Source: Diadema setosum
Taxonomy: Eukaryota > Echinodermata > Echinoidea > Diadematoida > Diadematidae
NCBI RefSeq assembly: GCF_964275005.1
Contig: NC_092702.1
Location: forward strand, 34,817,316 to 34,881,315
Length of the DNA stretch: 64,000 nucleotides
Direction: 5' to 3'
Positions 10,749 to 22,819 of the stretch are shown in pieces (position 1 is the first letter of the stretch; each line of letters begins with the position of its first letter). The position numbers were made by a program, and so were the translations under genes. The notes under the pieces are model-generated. The model did not search any database, was not told where the DNA came from, and saw nothing but the letters and a program-made list of their open reading frames with translations.

Positions 10749-13700
10749 GTGAGTGTTTAGAAGGCCTCAGTGAAGTGTCGGATAAGTGATAATTCTAGTC
10801 TATTTGCAAAATGTTGTGAACCACAGTAGACATAGTAGTGAATAATTTTGGTTGACCAGCAACGTTATGCCAAATACACCCTATTAGAATCACACAGTAT
10901 ACTCTCCCTTATTTGTATGCCCCTTCCCCCATGGCTACCAAATTTTATCAAAAGATGGTCCTTGAAACAACAGTAGCCTAAGCTCAAAATGTCTAATAGA
11001 TATATCTCTAGCATTTAGAAGTGACTGTAATCCTTGCATTTTCTTACATTGCCTTGACTTCGTTCATTCTTTACAACAGCGCATGATTATTTGTGAGAAA
11101 AATATATTTTGTAAAGAAAGGTTTCTAAAAAACACACAAAAAAATTCTTGATACAAAGTATTAGAAATTCTGACATGATGTATTCCACACTTTCATCACT
11201 TTGATTTTTTTTTTTTTACTTTCAAATTTCCAGTTGGATGCATACAACCAGTTAAATGAGCATTCAGATCACATGAACAAATTTAGCTTTTGAAGATGAT
11301 GTGATTTCAAAAAAAAAAAATTTCCCTATTTACCTATTTTTGTAATCTGTGGTATACTCTTTTTTTTCTGTCGAGTAGGAGAGGTCTCCCCACCTCCTCT
11401 TCACCGTCAAGGATTCAACTTTTGACCAGCACCTGGCCACGCAGGAGACAAACAGGAATATCTACCTTGCCTCCCTGCAGGTTCTCCTAAAAAGTGGTGT
11501 GGACATTCCCCAAGGTAAGGCATCAACTGATGGTCACAAAGGTGAAAGGGGAAGGGTGGTGAGGGATAGGGGTGGAGAGGGGTTGAAAGAGGGACCCATG
11601 GTTTGTCCTATAGTGCTCCAGAAGACGCTCTAAATTTGAAAGCTTTGGGGTCATAATCTGATTTCAAAGGGAAACACCTTTGCTAGAACAAGGGAAAAAA
11701 TATATATTTGTATACTTGGAAATGGAAAGCAATGAAAATCAGCTAGCTTGCTCATATGGGAATTCCATATAAAGTAGCTTGTATCAGCACAAGATGGCAG
11801 CAGTTTTTTTTTTTTTCTTTCTGAATAGAAAATGATTATTTTTACATTTACACAAATATCGCATGTATGGATTTCTTAATGAGACCATAACGGTTTCTTT
11901 TGTCGCCCTCTTGATGTCTACTCTGCAGTAACTCCCTTGTGCTGGATGAGTAAATTAGCAATTTTGTTGATGTTTGAGATGAAGGATTAAATGACAGTGG
12001 TGGAAGTACTGTAAAAGTGGATATTTTCGCACAACTAATTTTTCACGCTCAGCCAGGAAGAAGAGTTTTGCATGTTTTCAATTCCGCGGAATCAAGACAT
12101 CAACTCCTGGAACATACGGGAAGCAAAAATATTTGGGTGCTTTTACTTTTGCGCTAGATTTAGGTTGCACAAAATTTGCGAAAATTTCAACACTGCAAAA
12201 ATTTCCACATTTCTGTACCTAAAATATGCAAAACTAAATGACAGCTGCCACTCTTTTTAGCTTCATCTAAATGCACAGACTTGGAAGTGATAATTGCCAG
12301 CTTGTGAATCTGGCAGAAACCCCTCAATGAATGAAATGTCTCTGACAATTGAAAAGGCGTTTAACTTGCTCGCGGGTATGTTGTTTGAAAACTGCATACC
12401 TTTCTTCTTGCTTTCCTGTGTTGAATAGATTTGGGCATAAATATAGGTTGTTGAAGCTTCACTTAGTTTTCTAACCTGTATTTTGTGTTTGGTTCTCTTT
12501 TCCACGATGAAGGTTCTAAGGTGCGAGCCCTGGCGGCTGCGTGGGCCCGCAAGGACCACACTCTGGCCCAGTCTCTGCTGGCAGAGTCGGACCACTTCAC
12601 CCTGGCGGAGGTGCTCAAGGCCCTCATGATGCTCGACGCTGGCCGTCAGGTCCGTGAGAAGGAGCGGCGCCTGCGACAGCTCCAGATCATGATCCAGGAC
12701 AAGGGGAAGGTCAGGCCCAAGAAGATGTCAAAGGTCAAGTCAGACATTGACAACCTCAACAAGACAAAGCCTAAGGTGAGAGGACCTAGAAATTGTGTGC
12801 CAGCAGCCAATGACTTTATTTTCACTGAAAATTTTACTCTATAGCATGCAAACTACAGCATTTGTTTTGTTTTTGTTGTTGTTGTTTTTTTTTTTGTTTC
12901 CCCATTGTCATGATGCATTGTCATTTCCTGGTCAGTTAAAAGTTAGGAATGGAAGTCGTTTTTGACCGAAAAAAAGAAAAAAAAGATTACAGCAACCTAA
13001 GTTCTGAAGTGTAGAGAATTTTGTCTGTCCCACTGTCTCACTGTATTGTTGCAGTAATAGAGGTAACTTCTGTTCCACTACTGACTCTCTAAGTGGAAAG
13101 TAGGAGAAAATATTACATATCCAGTATCAGGTAACATTTCAGGGGAACGTAAAGGACACATTCTATTTCATTTACAAATATAAGTACAGAAATAGAGGAA
13201 GTTTTAACTTTGGTGTGTGATACGTCAATTTCAAGATTTGAGTTCATTCACCTATTGAGAGCTGTCATTGCCTGAGCTAGAAGTGCCAAATGGAGCAGCA
13301 TCAGCATTCTTGAAGTCATGATCCAGGGAGGGATGATTTCGTCTATACTGTCACAGTCTGGCCAACAGGTGTAGATAACTCTTTGAAGACTAGTCCCCAG
13401 TATGGTCAGGCTGGTGTCTGTGGGAAATGCTTGTCATAGCAAACTCAGCTCGTCCTCAACAGGTTTGTCATTTTTTTTCCCCTCATTTATGCAGCTTGGG
13501 TCTGTGAGTGGAGCTCTGAGCCGCCACATCCAGCGCTGGGTGCGCGGTCTCTCTGCCTCGGAGCTTGAGTTCTATGCCCTGCGCTTCCCCAAGGAACCCT
13601 GGAAGAAGATTGCCGACATCTGCCATCTGAATCCAAAGAAGGTGCGTCGTGCTGGATACCAAAGCAATTTTATTCCATTCTCCCATGATAATTGCTTGCA

Positions 13701-16700
13701 TGTTGCATTTTTATCTTTTTTTTTTATGTCTTCTGCTCTGCTATTACATGTGTCACATTTTGCATATATTTTAGGAAAGAGGGAGTGTCGATAGAATTTC
13801 TCTGTCATGCCTCTGTTGTTGTGTATAGATGCTTAGTGTAGCTCAGGACATTATGATTAGTATGGGAAATAGGACATTTTCTTTGGTTTGTACACCACAT
13901 GTATGTGACCCTTTTCCTCTTCATCATGCACTTTGCTATTTTCATGTGACGCATGTCTGCAGTTAATTATGTCTTGATTATCAAAATTGACTCCCAAAAT
14001 TACAGCAACTTTCCACTGTATATGTCTTGAGTTATGGACCAAAAGCACATACAAATATGAATTTTTCGGCCATAGTTAACCCAGGGGGGAAAATCATGAT
14101 TAAGGAAAATAAGAAGTATGATTGTAGTGAAGTACAACAATAATCTGTTGATGGTCATGATAAAAATAGGAAACCTTCAAGTAATGTCTGTTTCAAAATG
14201 TGCCAACGTTGTCTACATTGTTACAAGGGAAATTACTGCTAGGTTGCAAGAGCGTAAACAAGACATGAATTGATCTAATCACAGGAAACAAATAGGCCTG
14301 CAATTGTAAGAAAAATGAGGTATGCAAAAGATTTTGAATAGGCCTAATAATTGATTAAGGTATGGTTCAAAGAAATATTTATATAATATTGGATGGCCTT
14401 GAGATTAATACAAGGAAATATTGGACAAGCTATGCACAAATATTGGACGAGTTGAAGACGAGTCCAATATTTTGCTTAGCGAGTCCAATATTTCCTTGTA
14501 TTAATCGAAAATAGGACATCCAATATTATCATTATTATCCTACAGAGGATTTTAGCAAAGAATATTTTCACTTAACCCTTTCTGTCTCTGAGTGCTGTAT
14601 GGTCTCCTACTGTACTTGATCTTGACATGGGGTATGGTACCGGTACACTCTTCAGTGCAAGTTAATCTACTTCATTCCCTGATAAAACAGTGATCTATAT
14701 GTATCCATGGTAGTCGTCATGTTACTGTTAGGCCGAGATCTATCAATAGCTAATTTAGACCAGAATTAGATGTTCTTGTATCCGAGATCTGAGACACAAT
14801 TCACGTCACATCTACCGTAGATCGTGAAAGATTTACTTCAGTAGTACTGTAGTTCTATGGCCTACTGTACTTAGTAATAACACATTATGCATGTAAATGC
14901 AAGCGGCGGCGGCCGGCTACATGTATTTGTATATCGCGCGCGGGCTATCTAGCAGTAGCGCTGAGCTGATCAATCGTCGCCGGCCTGCACAAAAAAAAAA
15001 AAAAAAATGCAACTTGTTTTCATCAAACCTAAATTTAATTTCCTGGTATGAAAGTGATATTTTGAAAAATTGTATGCAAAACAATTTCAACTAATTGATA
15101 TATGAAATTTGTTTGTATAAACACAGAATTTTAGAAGAAACGATATTTTAGTTAATTCGTGATTGACCAATCAGAGACATTTTTACTTCATATTTCGGGT
15201 CATCTCGTATATATCTCAGCCAATCACGGTGCAGTTTATAAAAACTTTGGGGAATCCCCTCTTGCCGTCCAATATTTTAAATATTGGTCGCCTCGGCAAA
15301 AAAATATTGGTCGAGTTCAACAAACTTTCTAAGTGGGTCGGAGGTTATGAGGTGCGTCGACAAAATAACACTTGTATTCGGGCTCCAAAAATCCTCTGTA
15401 TGGATAATAATACATATTATCTGATCACTGTCTCCTGTTAAAGTCTGATCAGGTTAGATGTTGGTGTTTAGAACCCTAGTACTGTAATAAGTATAACAAA
15501 GCACAAATGCAAGAGACAGAATGGACAAAGTAGGTAGGGAGGTGTCAACTAATCACATCTCTCATTAAGTCAAAAAGAACTGCTAGAATGACTGTCTTAC
15601 AATGCCATCTACAGGATTTCCCAGGATGCCCCTGGTTTCTGCCACACTGCTTCGGCGAGCCAGCACCCCAGGATAGTCTGGTGGCCAGGTGCGCCAGCAT
15701 GAGTGCCGCAAACATCAATGAGATAGTCCAGAACACCGATGTGCCGTACACCCACATCAAGCAGTTCGTAACATCACTGACTCCCGAAAGCAAGGCTCGC
15801 ATCGCAGAATACGAGAAGAAAGTGGATACTCTGCTGTGGTGAGCATGCCTTTTTTTTTTATTGTATTTCAGTAAACATGGGAATTTTGCAGCATGAAAAT
15901 TGGGTACATTTCTTGAATGTGTGAAAGCAAAAGCTTACTATTTTATTGCTCGTTAAATGTAATTCTATTTTATGTTTTGATTTTGCAGAATTAAATACTT
16001 GCAAAATTCATCTTACCTGGCCAAGAGCAAAAGAAAAAAAAAAACCAATAACTTGTGCAGAAATGTCCTCTTTTACAGTGACTGTATGTGATTTATGAGA
16101 CTTCAATATAATAACTTCATAAGTTAATTTGTCTCTGTGTTAGATTAGTTAGCTTTACCTCAATTTATATTTGTAATTGCTGTAGCTAAGTGTGCTTTGA
16201 TTTGAACTGTACTTAATTGAGTTGAATTTGAATGAACTGAATGTAAAGGAACTAAAAAGAATGGAACATATCGTCTGTTGAGAATGAGAAGGGCGTTAAG
16301 TCATCTTGAACACTATGGGTTTTGTGACAACTTAACGCCCTTATCAATCTCAACCGACGATATCTGAATTGACCTGGAATGAATTGAATTTGACTGAATT
16401 GAATCATTATTGATGTTTGCAAGTGTACTTTGTTCCAGATGATAGGAGTATACCACTACAAGTGGTATCCTGTGATCATATTATCAGCCAATCAGTGTCA
16501 TGTTCTGTGACTGAGACATGCGTCACCACGCTCAAATGTTCATCCGCAGGTACTACGAGGAACTGCGCGGTGACGAGGTTGACCTCGCGATCTGCCGTCG
16601 CATCCTGCATGGGGAGAAGGTGACGCTGCCCACCGGGAAGCTGCTGGAGAGGATGCTGCTCCTGAAGATGACCAACTCCTCCAGCCCCGTCCTGGAGGCC

Positions 16701-19613
16701 CTCATCCCAGAGGCTGAGAAGAGGCTGAAGAATATGAAGTGAGTGGAGAACAGATCATCTCTTACTTCATGTGGACTCACTAGATTTTTTGAAAGCAGAA
16801 AAAAAAAAAAAAACTTGTGCTAAGTGTGTCAAGGAATTCAACGTTTCTAAACAGACCCTGATAAATGCGTACAAAGTAACAAACAACCAAACCCTGCCCA
16901 TTTTTTTGAAAAGATTGAAGAACATTATTCAAAATGAGAGAGTTAGCTTCTTGCTCAATATGAGCCCTCCTTGATATTTTTATTCTTGTTTAAGATTGTG
17001 CAAAGTGTTTCAGGGTATCTTTAATTCCTACAGCCTATCCTCACAACAGCAATGGGAATACAAAGTCATTTCTAAGTCGAAGCACTGATGCCAAATAAAT
17101 TTTCTCTTGCTCTCTTGCCAATAAGTGGAGAGAAATTTTGACACACTGCTCACATTCTTGATGTTTTAGGGGTCCAGTGTATTCTAGCATAAATTCTGAG
17201 CCAAACAGACATATTGTCCAGGGTCATGTAAAGAGCAGCAGATACTACTCTGCAGCTTGCATTCTATTATTGCTGTAAATCAGTAGGCTAAACTAATGTT
17301 GGCAATATAAGATTTAATTTCGTAAGATTAAAGCAACAGCAATACCCACCACATGCACATGCTCTTGATCTTCTTTTTCAGGATGGAGGTCCAGTTATGC
17401 TTTGCAGTCTTGCCTGATGTTCTGTATGTTTGTTTGTTTGTTTTTTTGTCTGTCTGGGCAGATTGTCTCTGGAGGCACCAGTGGCCATCCTTGGTGACCG
17501 CTCTCCATCCATGGACGTTGCCATCAGGACCAGCACCATCATTGCGGGCATCATGACGGCCATCACAGATGCCAAGCTGTCTTTCTTCAGCAACAAGGAC
17601 TACGTGCCGGAAAGTCTTCCTAAGACTATCTCTGAGGTACGATTGGTGTGAGGTGCTGCATGCTGATTTTTAGTCTGTATGTTTGTGTGTCTGTTTGTGT
17701 GAGCTTGTATGCATGGGTGTTTTTCTTCTTTTTTTTTTATTGTAACTATCATAAGTAATATCTGGGATATTTGAAGAGAAACTGGACTCCCTATTTCAAG
17801 ATGAGGGAAATAAAATGAGGAGAGGAATCAAACAGACTGAATTGCATAAAGTTTTAATAGAATCAGACATAAGACAAGAAAATTATGACATTCAGAGTGC
17901 TGCCTGGCTCAGCCCTAGTCATATATCGTCACTGAAGTGACAAGACTGTGTATCTCAAATTCTGGTGAAAATGACTTTTTAAGATTAATGGTCAGATAAT
18001 CAGTTAAGTGATGTCCTCTCCAAATCCTGTCTGTCTTAACCCAAAAATGAAGCCACTATGGCATCCCAAAGGAAAGGTGATCCCATTTGATGTAGTGCTT
18101 TGGCCACCATGTTTTTTCGCTCTCCTTCATGTCCTTTGCATCATATTATCTCTGAGGTCCAGTTCGTAAAGTTTAAAAATCATCCAATTCAATAGTGAGT
18201 ACTCTCAAAGGGGTGTTTTTGTCGCTTGATAATTGTCCCAAACTTAGCTTTCAGCATGTTTATATTACAGATTAATGGGAGAGCTGAGATGTAGTACTTA
18301 AAATAATTTTCTTCAAATTTAGCTTTAGTAAACATTTCTTTTATTATGTGTACATACTTTTATTAGTGATAGTGTACATTTGTTTTTTTGGCACAGTGTG
18401 GGGTTGCCCTGTTGACTCAAAGAGCAAAACATGTCACATTCACCGCACTCGGCTAAGAGCTGAACAACACATTGGCCCTTCCCTCCCCCCTCCCCCAAGA
18501 AAAGAAGGAAAACCTCACATTTTAGATACAAATCTCACAATCAATCTCTTAATGATTGCTCTCTCTCTCTTTCTCTCTTTGTCTAGGTCCTGGAGATGGC
18601 ATCGAAGTTGAAGACCGACGGCAGCACGGCACCAGCGGCAAGCCTATGGCCTTACTACGAGCGCAAGGAGATCATCAAGACATTCGTGATGGTGACAGAT
18701 GAGGAGGAGAACTGTGAATGCAACTACTTTGGGAAGGACAACAGCATCAAGTTCAGGTGAGGACTTCGGTCAAGGGACCACGTACAAGTTTGACAAAAAA
18801 AAAATCCCCCAAATCTGCAAGTTTTCCTTAGAAGATATTTTTTCTTTTTGTTTGTAAGTGGAGTAAAAAAAGAAGAAAAAAGAAGAAGGAATATCATAGC
18901 ATGAAGAATGATATAACAGATATTAAAAAACATTAAGATTTTGTTGTATCGTTCATGCATGGCTGGTAACTGGGTTGAAAATGCCCTCTGTCGTGGAATT
19001 CAGCCCCCTTTATGTTCACAACTTGTGTGCTACAAATCCTGAATGATATCTGAATTGTTAAAATTGTTAGATTTGTGAGACTTTTAGCAACAACATGTTT
19101 CACAAGTTTTCTGTCTTACAGCATTTGGTCATTTCATTTTTTGTTTGTTTGCTTGCCTGTGAGGAGGTCCTTCCATCTTGTTAAATAATTTCACTCATTC
19201 TGACTGTATTTCTGTGTTTTTTTGGATGTTTTCTTCCCAGGTTCCTCCCTCTGTTCAAGAAGTACCGTGATGAGGTGTACACCGATGTGAAACTGGTCTT
19301 CATCTCCTTCCTCCACCGCCAGCATGCCGAGGGTCAGATGGTCAGGGAGCTCCGCAGGGAAGGCATCCACCCGATGCAGTTCACCTTTGATGGTCACCGG
19401 CCGGACCTGACAAAGCTGGACACCATCCTCGGCCTGCTCTACACGGCCACCGACGAGTTCCGCGCCGAGGTGGAATGTGCGGCCGGCAAGATGGCACCGT
19501 TCGTCGCCCCCAAGACAGCTGGAGCCCCGACAACAGCGTCGGCCCCGCCAAAGTTGCTAGATGAACCAGAGGCAACTGACGAATCAAAAATGCAGGCTGC
19601 AACCGAGTCATAA
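10605..19613 (+). CDS. TROVE-like / vWA-domain protein, GRG-rich, nine exons, 606 aa
   Basis: Joining nine exons with GT..AG introns gives an uninterrupted 1,821-nt frame. Residues 1-27 are a GRG/RGG-type tract, known in other proteins to bind RNA. Residues about 49-368 are helical and resemble the TROVE fold: W196 in a RHIQRWVRG stretch, then W217 in PWKKIADICHLNPK, comparable to the 'RW..W..LLRLAHPKP' region of Ro60. Residues about 373-560 form a von Willebrand A domain with a complete metal site: D380-x-S382-x-S384, T440 and D464. The tail (568-606) is Ala/Pro/Thr-rich and acidic. Ro60 family proteins bind small structured RNAs such as Y RNA; that role here is inference. The amino-terminal GRG tract is not part of canonical Ro60 (about 538 aa). 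Start choice: ATG at 10605 with A at -3, at the head of the GRG tract. It could be another vWA family with a convergent helical half. Confidence 0.85.
11379..11514 (+). CDS. vWA gene exon 2 (aa 49-94)
   Basis: Acceptor TCGAGTAG|GAG after a T-rich tract; donor CAAG|GTAAGG, phase 1. Encodes ERSPHLLFTVKD through SGVDIPQ, a predicted helical start of the TROVE-like region. Confidence 0.85.
12013..12212 (+). mobile_element. TTCGCG-rich MITE, copy b (intron 2)
   Basis: AAAAGTGGATATTTTCGCAC at the left is matched inverted by GCAAAAATTTCCACATTT at the right. ATTCCGCGGAAT sits at 12081-12092. Same family as 5505-5672 and 45512-45713. Several CpGs have decayed to CA/TG relative to the other copies, suggesting age. 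Confidence 0.82.
12513..12775 (+). CDS. vWA gene exon 3 (aa 94-181)
   Basis: Acceptor GATGAAG|GTTCT completes the split Gly codon; donor AAG|GTGAGA, phase 0. Encodes Ala/Leu-rich helices (VRALAAAWARKDHTLAQSLL) and a basic stretch around residues 145-170. The acceptor lacks a strong pyrimidine tract, but the frame and conservation-like composition support it. Confidence 0.85.
13495..13641 (+). CDS. vWA gene exon 4 (aa 182-230)
   Basis: Acceptor TTTATGCAG|CTT, donor AAG|GTGCGT, phase 0 both sides. Carries W196 and W217, the best TROVE-like landmarks. Confidence 0.88.
14384..14526. repeat. ATATTGGAC palindrome (intron 4)
   Basis: A fold-back of about 143 bp. ATTAATACAAGGAAATATTGGAC on the left is mirrored by GTCCAATATTTCCTTGTATTAAT on the right around a short centre near 14452-14460. 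The ATATTGGAC word occurs on both arms more than once. Confidence 0.8.
14530..15412. mobile_element. 883-bp element with CAGAGGATTTT termini (intron 4)
   Basis: ATTATTATCC-TACAGAGGATTTT at 14530-14553 is matched inverted by AAAATCCTCTGTATGGATAATAAT ending at 15412. The interior has further GTCCAATATT and ATATTGGTCG words at 15268-15312, related to the adjoining palindrome, so the two may be parts of one composite. No transposase frame is seen. A 17-A tract lies at 14991-15007. Confidence 0.65.
15615..15838 (+). CDS. vWA gene exon 5 (aa 231-305)
   Basis: Acceptor CATCTACAG|GAT, donor TG|GTGAGC splitting a Trp codon (phase 2). Encodes DFPGCPWFLPHCFGE and a helical run to VDTLLW. Confidence 0.87.
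16265..16370. mobile_element. Hairpin element with AAGGGCGTTAAGT arms (intron 5)
   Basis: ATATCGTCTGTTGAGAATGA..AAGGGCGTTAAGT (about 16269-16302) is inverted at about 16331-16364 (ACTTAACGCCCTT..CGACGATAT): 34-bp arms with about four mismatches around a loop of about 28 bp. Both flanks are made of GAATTGAATTTGAA-like words, as if it inserted into a degenerate short repeat. Confidence 0.75.
16550..16738 (+). CDS. vWA gene exon 6 (aa 305-368)
   Basis: Acceptor CATCCGCAG|GTAC, donor ATGAA|GTGAGT (phase 2). Encodes YYEELRGDEVDLAICRRIL and the lead-in to the vWA domain. Confidence 0.87.
17462..17636 (+). CDS. vWA gene exon 7 (aa 368-426), metal-site DxSxS
   Basis: Acceptor CTGGGCAG|ATTG completes a Lys codon; donor GAG|GTACGA, phase 0. 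The first beta strand APVAILGD leads into DRSPS, the MIDAS D-x-S-x-S. Confidence 0.9.
18587..18756 (+). CDS. vWA gene exon 8 (aa 427-483), MIDAS Thr and Asp
   Basis: Acceptor TTTGTCTAG|GTC after a CT tract, donor TTCAG|GTGAGG (phase 2). Carries DGST (T440) and TFVMVTDEEEN (D464). Confidence 0.9.
19241..19613 (+). CDS. vWA gene exon 9 (aa 483-606) and stop
   Basis: Acceptor TTCTTCCCAG|GTTC completes an Arg codon. The exon covers the end of the vWA fold (VKLVFISFL), a conserved-looking HPMQFTFDGHRPDL stretch, the low-complexity acidic tail and TAA at 19611-19613. Confidence 0.9.
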
Positions 19614-20500
19614 GATGTGTACCAGTACCTGTACCATGGAATGTGAGGTGTGATGAGACCAAAATTTTTTTTTTTCTCTTGACTTCGAGCCTCCAGGAAT
19701 TCCCATGGTTGGTAGGAGAGCCAAATGGACATTTGAGTGTTTCTTATGCATTGCCTTTCATTGCCTTTGACAAAGATGAAAGACTTGTGCCATTACAAAC
19801 CATTGTCAGTCCAGTTCTTAAACACAGCTGGGATGTAATGAGAGAAATATAGCTTCAACGAAAATGAAGTACTCACATCATTTCACACTAGAATCAATTC
19901 ATTTTTATTGGCACAACTGAGATGGTGCGAGAAGAACATGGAGTCGACAGTGCAACTCAACTTGATACCTAAGGTGTGAATTTGCAACAGCGATACACAA
20001 AATATCAAAGAACTGATTTTGCATAGCATAAAAAACAGAAATTAACAAAATTGCAAACAATGTAAGAGTCTGTCTCTTGATAGATATGCCTTGATTCCCA
20101 AAATTGATTTCACACAAGCCAAAACTGTTGAACTCGTCATGAAATCAATAGGCTGATCTTTGTAAATAGCAAACACTCCTCTATGTGTGTATGCATAAGC
20201 TGTACTACTGTCTTTCAGGTATTTGCATGTAATACCTTCATTGCAGCACAAAGATTGAAAACCAAAATTTCTGCTTATGTTCAATGTAAGAAAGGAGAGG
20301 AATTCCCATTGTCAGAAGAGGAACAAAAGCCTACTCCAAGAAAATTGGAACAATTAGAGCATTATTTTGTTTTCTTTTTCTCATCAAGGGGAGTGTTACA
20401 GAAAGTATGTAAGTGAGTTGAAAGCTTACTTGCCATTTTTTGCTTTTTAACATGTTTATGAGTTTTGTTTCTTACAAATGTGCAATAAATTCAAGGCATG
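19614..20500 (+). other. probable 3' UTR of the vWA gene, AATAAA at 20484
   Basis: AT-rich sequence after the stop with no coding signal. The first well-placed AATAAA is at 20484-20489. The true cleavage site cannot be fixed from sequence alone. Confidence 0.45.
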
Positions 20501-20818
20501 GCAATAATACTATCAGTCTTACTTTTGTATATGCCATGAGATTTGCATAGATTGCATAGTTTTATGTGATTCACATCGTAGAGTATTTTGTGAAGTGTGC
20601 ATTTGTGATTGAGAGCCACACTGACAGTTTGAAAAAAAGAGGGGATATTATCCCTTTTCAAAAGAAAATTTTGTGATTTCCCACATTGGATATGATATAG
20701 AAGGCATATATGTCATGAAGGTAATATTTTGTAGTAATTTTTGAGTTGTTAATTTTGCAAAACGAGTTGACTCACAAAAATATGTGAAAACTGTTGAAAA
20801 TTGCAAAATATATGAAAT

Positions 20819-21074
20819 GTATCGTCGTTGGGGCGACAAGACCTCGTATCTACAAAATGTCAATTGTTCAGGAGAGCCAAAAAACATGGCGGCCAAAGCA
20901 CTATAACAAATGGAATAGCCTTTCCTTTGACATGCCGTGGTGGCCTCATTTTTTTAGCTAGACAGTTGGGATTTGGATAGGATATCACTGAACCCATTAT
21001 TTGACTATTAATCCAAAAAAGTCATGTTTACCAAAATTGCAGATACAAGGTCTTGTCACCCCAGCGACGGTATA
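20819..21074. mobile_element. MITE with CGTCG-TGGGG-GACAAGACCT termini
   Basis: The left end TATCGTCGTTGGGGCGACAAG and the right end (CTTGTCACCCCAGCGACGGTA) are inverted copies, continuing through ACCTCGTATCT/AGATACAAGGT, about 33 bp with few mismatches. TA on both sides fits a TA target duplication. It contains no frame. Confidence 0.82.
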
Positions 21075-22164
21075 GTATTTCTTCCAAACATTTTATCCGA
21101 ATTGAGCTCTGGCTCGTAAATGATAGAAGAAAGACAAAATGAAGGCCTTGAGCAAACATATATTAATTTTAGTGTGAGATGTGGTGTTGCTATGTATGTA
21201 GACAAATCCATTTCTTGGATGGACTGAGCCATGTGTATAAACCATGTTCATGAAAAATATATTTACATGCAGGTATTATATCATTAAAAGAATGTACAAG
21301 AAATTTGAATATTTTCTTTTTTATCTCTCTTTACAAACTGTTGTTTGTATACTTTTATGGGGTACCTTTTCACGTAAACTCTGATTGTTAAATTTCACTC
21401 TGTTTTGTTTCGTTTTCTGATCTGTAAGGGCAGGAGGAGATTTTAGTAGAGCTTGAGTTTCATATTATTTTGTTTGACTTGCCAAACATGGCCATAGGAG
21501 TGACTCAAGTGATTTAGATTTGTAACCAGCTTATGCAGTCCATTTTGGGAATTACAATTACAATAATGACAGATTCAAAAGCAACAACTGAAATGTCCAG
21601 CCCCAACAGCATGATCAGTAACCAGACAACTGATTATTAACCAACTGCTGCTGTGATAAGTGCAATGATTCTCTTGGTGTTTAAATGAAATAAGTTCCAA
21701 TGATTTCGTATCAACTGAGTGCTTGTGCTTCGCTGCAGTTTACCCATGAAAAGTGTTTCCCATTTTGCCATTGCATCATTGTTTTTGTGTGTGTGTGTTG
21801 TTGTTGTTTTGGTTTTTTTGTTGTTTATTTGTTGTTGTTGTTGTTGGGGTTTTTTTTTTCTTTGTCAGGACACACATTAGGTGTGAGGTTTGTTCACATG
21901 AGATGAAGAACCAGAAGGCATGGGCTTTGTTGAAAAAAAAATTACAGGGGGAGTCAGTTAGTGCAGAATACAGTTGTATGATTAAAAATACATTGTACCA
22001 TTGTCAAGTTCCTATTTGGGCTAACATATTAGAGGCTTATTCGCATTTTCAAATGATTAAAAAGTTTGCCTGTGTTTCAGAAATTTGATGGTAAGACAAT
22101 TGCTACAATTGTTGATATACTTCATTCTAAATATCTCTACACGCTACTTTGATGTTCCTGCAAA
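21075..22164. other. no gene seen
   Basis: AT-rich with T/G low-complexity at 21784-21860. No splice-bounded coding segment is visible; open frames here arise from the GTT repeats. Confidence 0.5.
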
Positions 22165-22391
22165 TAGACGAGGTTCCGTGACGTCAAATGACGCTTTGGC
22201 TGAGGGGCAAAAGTGAATTTCATGCGTATTACGCGCATGGCTCAAGCGCGGTGTTTGCTTGGCGTATACCTGCCTGCCTATCATGAGACGTGGTTATGTA
22301 ACTCTTACGCGCTTGCCCACTCATATAGGGGTCCCCTTACGCAATTTTTGCCCCTCAGCATGACTTGGTGACGTCATTGGAACCTCGTCTA
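22165..22391. mobile_element. MITE with TAGACGAGGTTCC termini
   Basis: TAGACGAGGTTCCGTGACGTCA at the left is mirrored by TGACGTCATTGGAACCTCGTCTA at the right; TGAGGGGCAAAA near 22200 mirrors TTTTGCCCCTCA near 22350. About 227 bp, no frame. The element is more GC-rich than its flanks. Confidence 0.82.
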
Positions 22392-22759
22392 TAGAATAAC
22401 ATGACTTTGTTTGATATGTAATGATGGTGTATGAAAATTGTACTTACATGTTTATGGAAACTTGATATTTGCAAAGTGAATTTTGTATAATCCCTGTTGT
22501 ATTTTTATATCATTTTAACAGATGTGAGTTCTTCTATAGTATAGACTGTCAATACTAACTTGTTGATTTTTGTCTTGGAATATATTTTGTATTGAGACAA
22601 AACCATGTGTTATTGTTGTGTACTCTGAAGTACGGTATACCTGGAATTAATACAACACTTGATGCATTTTATCTTCTGCTTGTTTGACTTCCATTATATT
22701 GTGTGAGAACTCTTTGGGTTATGACGTTATGCTTGTGTTTTGTAATTTGGTAAGCAGAT

Positions 22760-22761
<2 letters not shown>

Positions 22762-22816
<55 letters not shown>
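22762..22816. repeat. (GT)n microsatellite
   Basis: Uninterrupted GT dinucleotides for about 55 bp. Confidence 0.95.

Positions 22817-22819
<3 letters not shown>

Noticed and set aside
12263..12595. 110-residue minus-strand frame opposite exon 3
   Set aside because: Shadow of the coding exon and its intron on the other strand.
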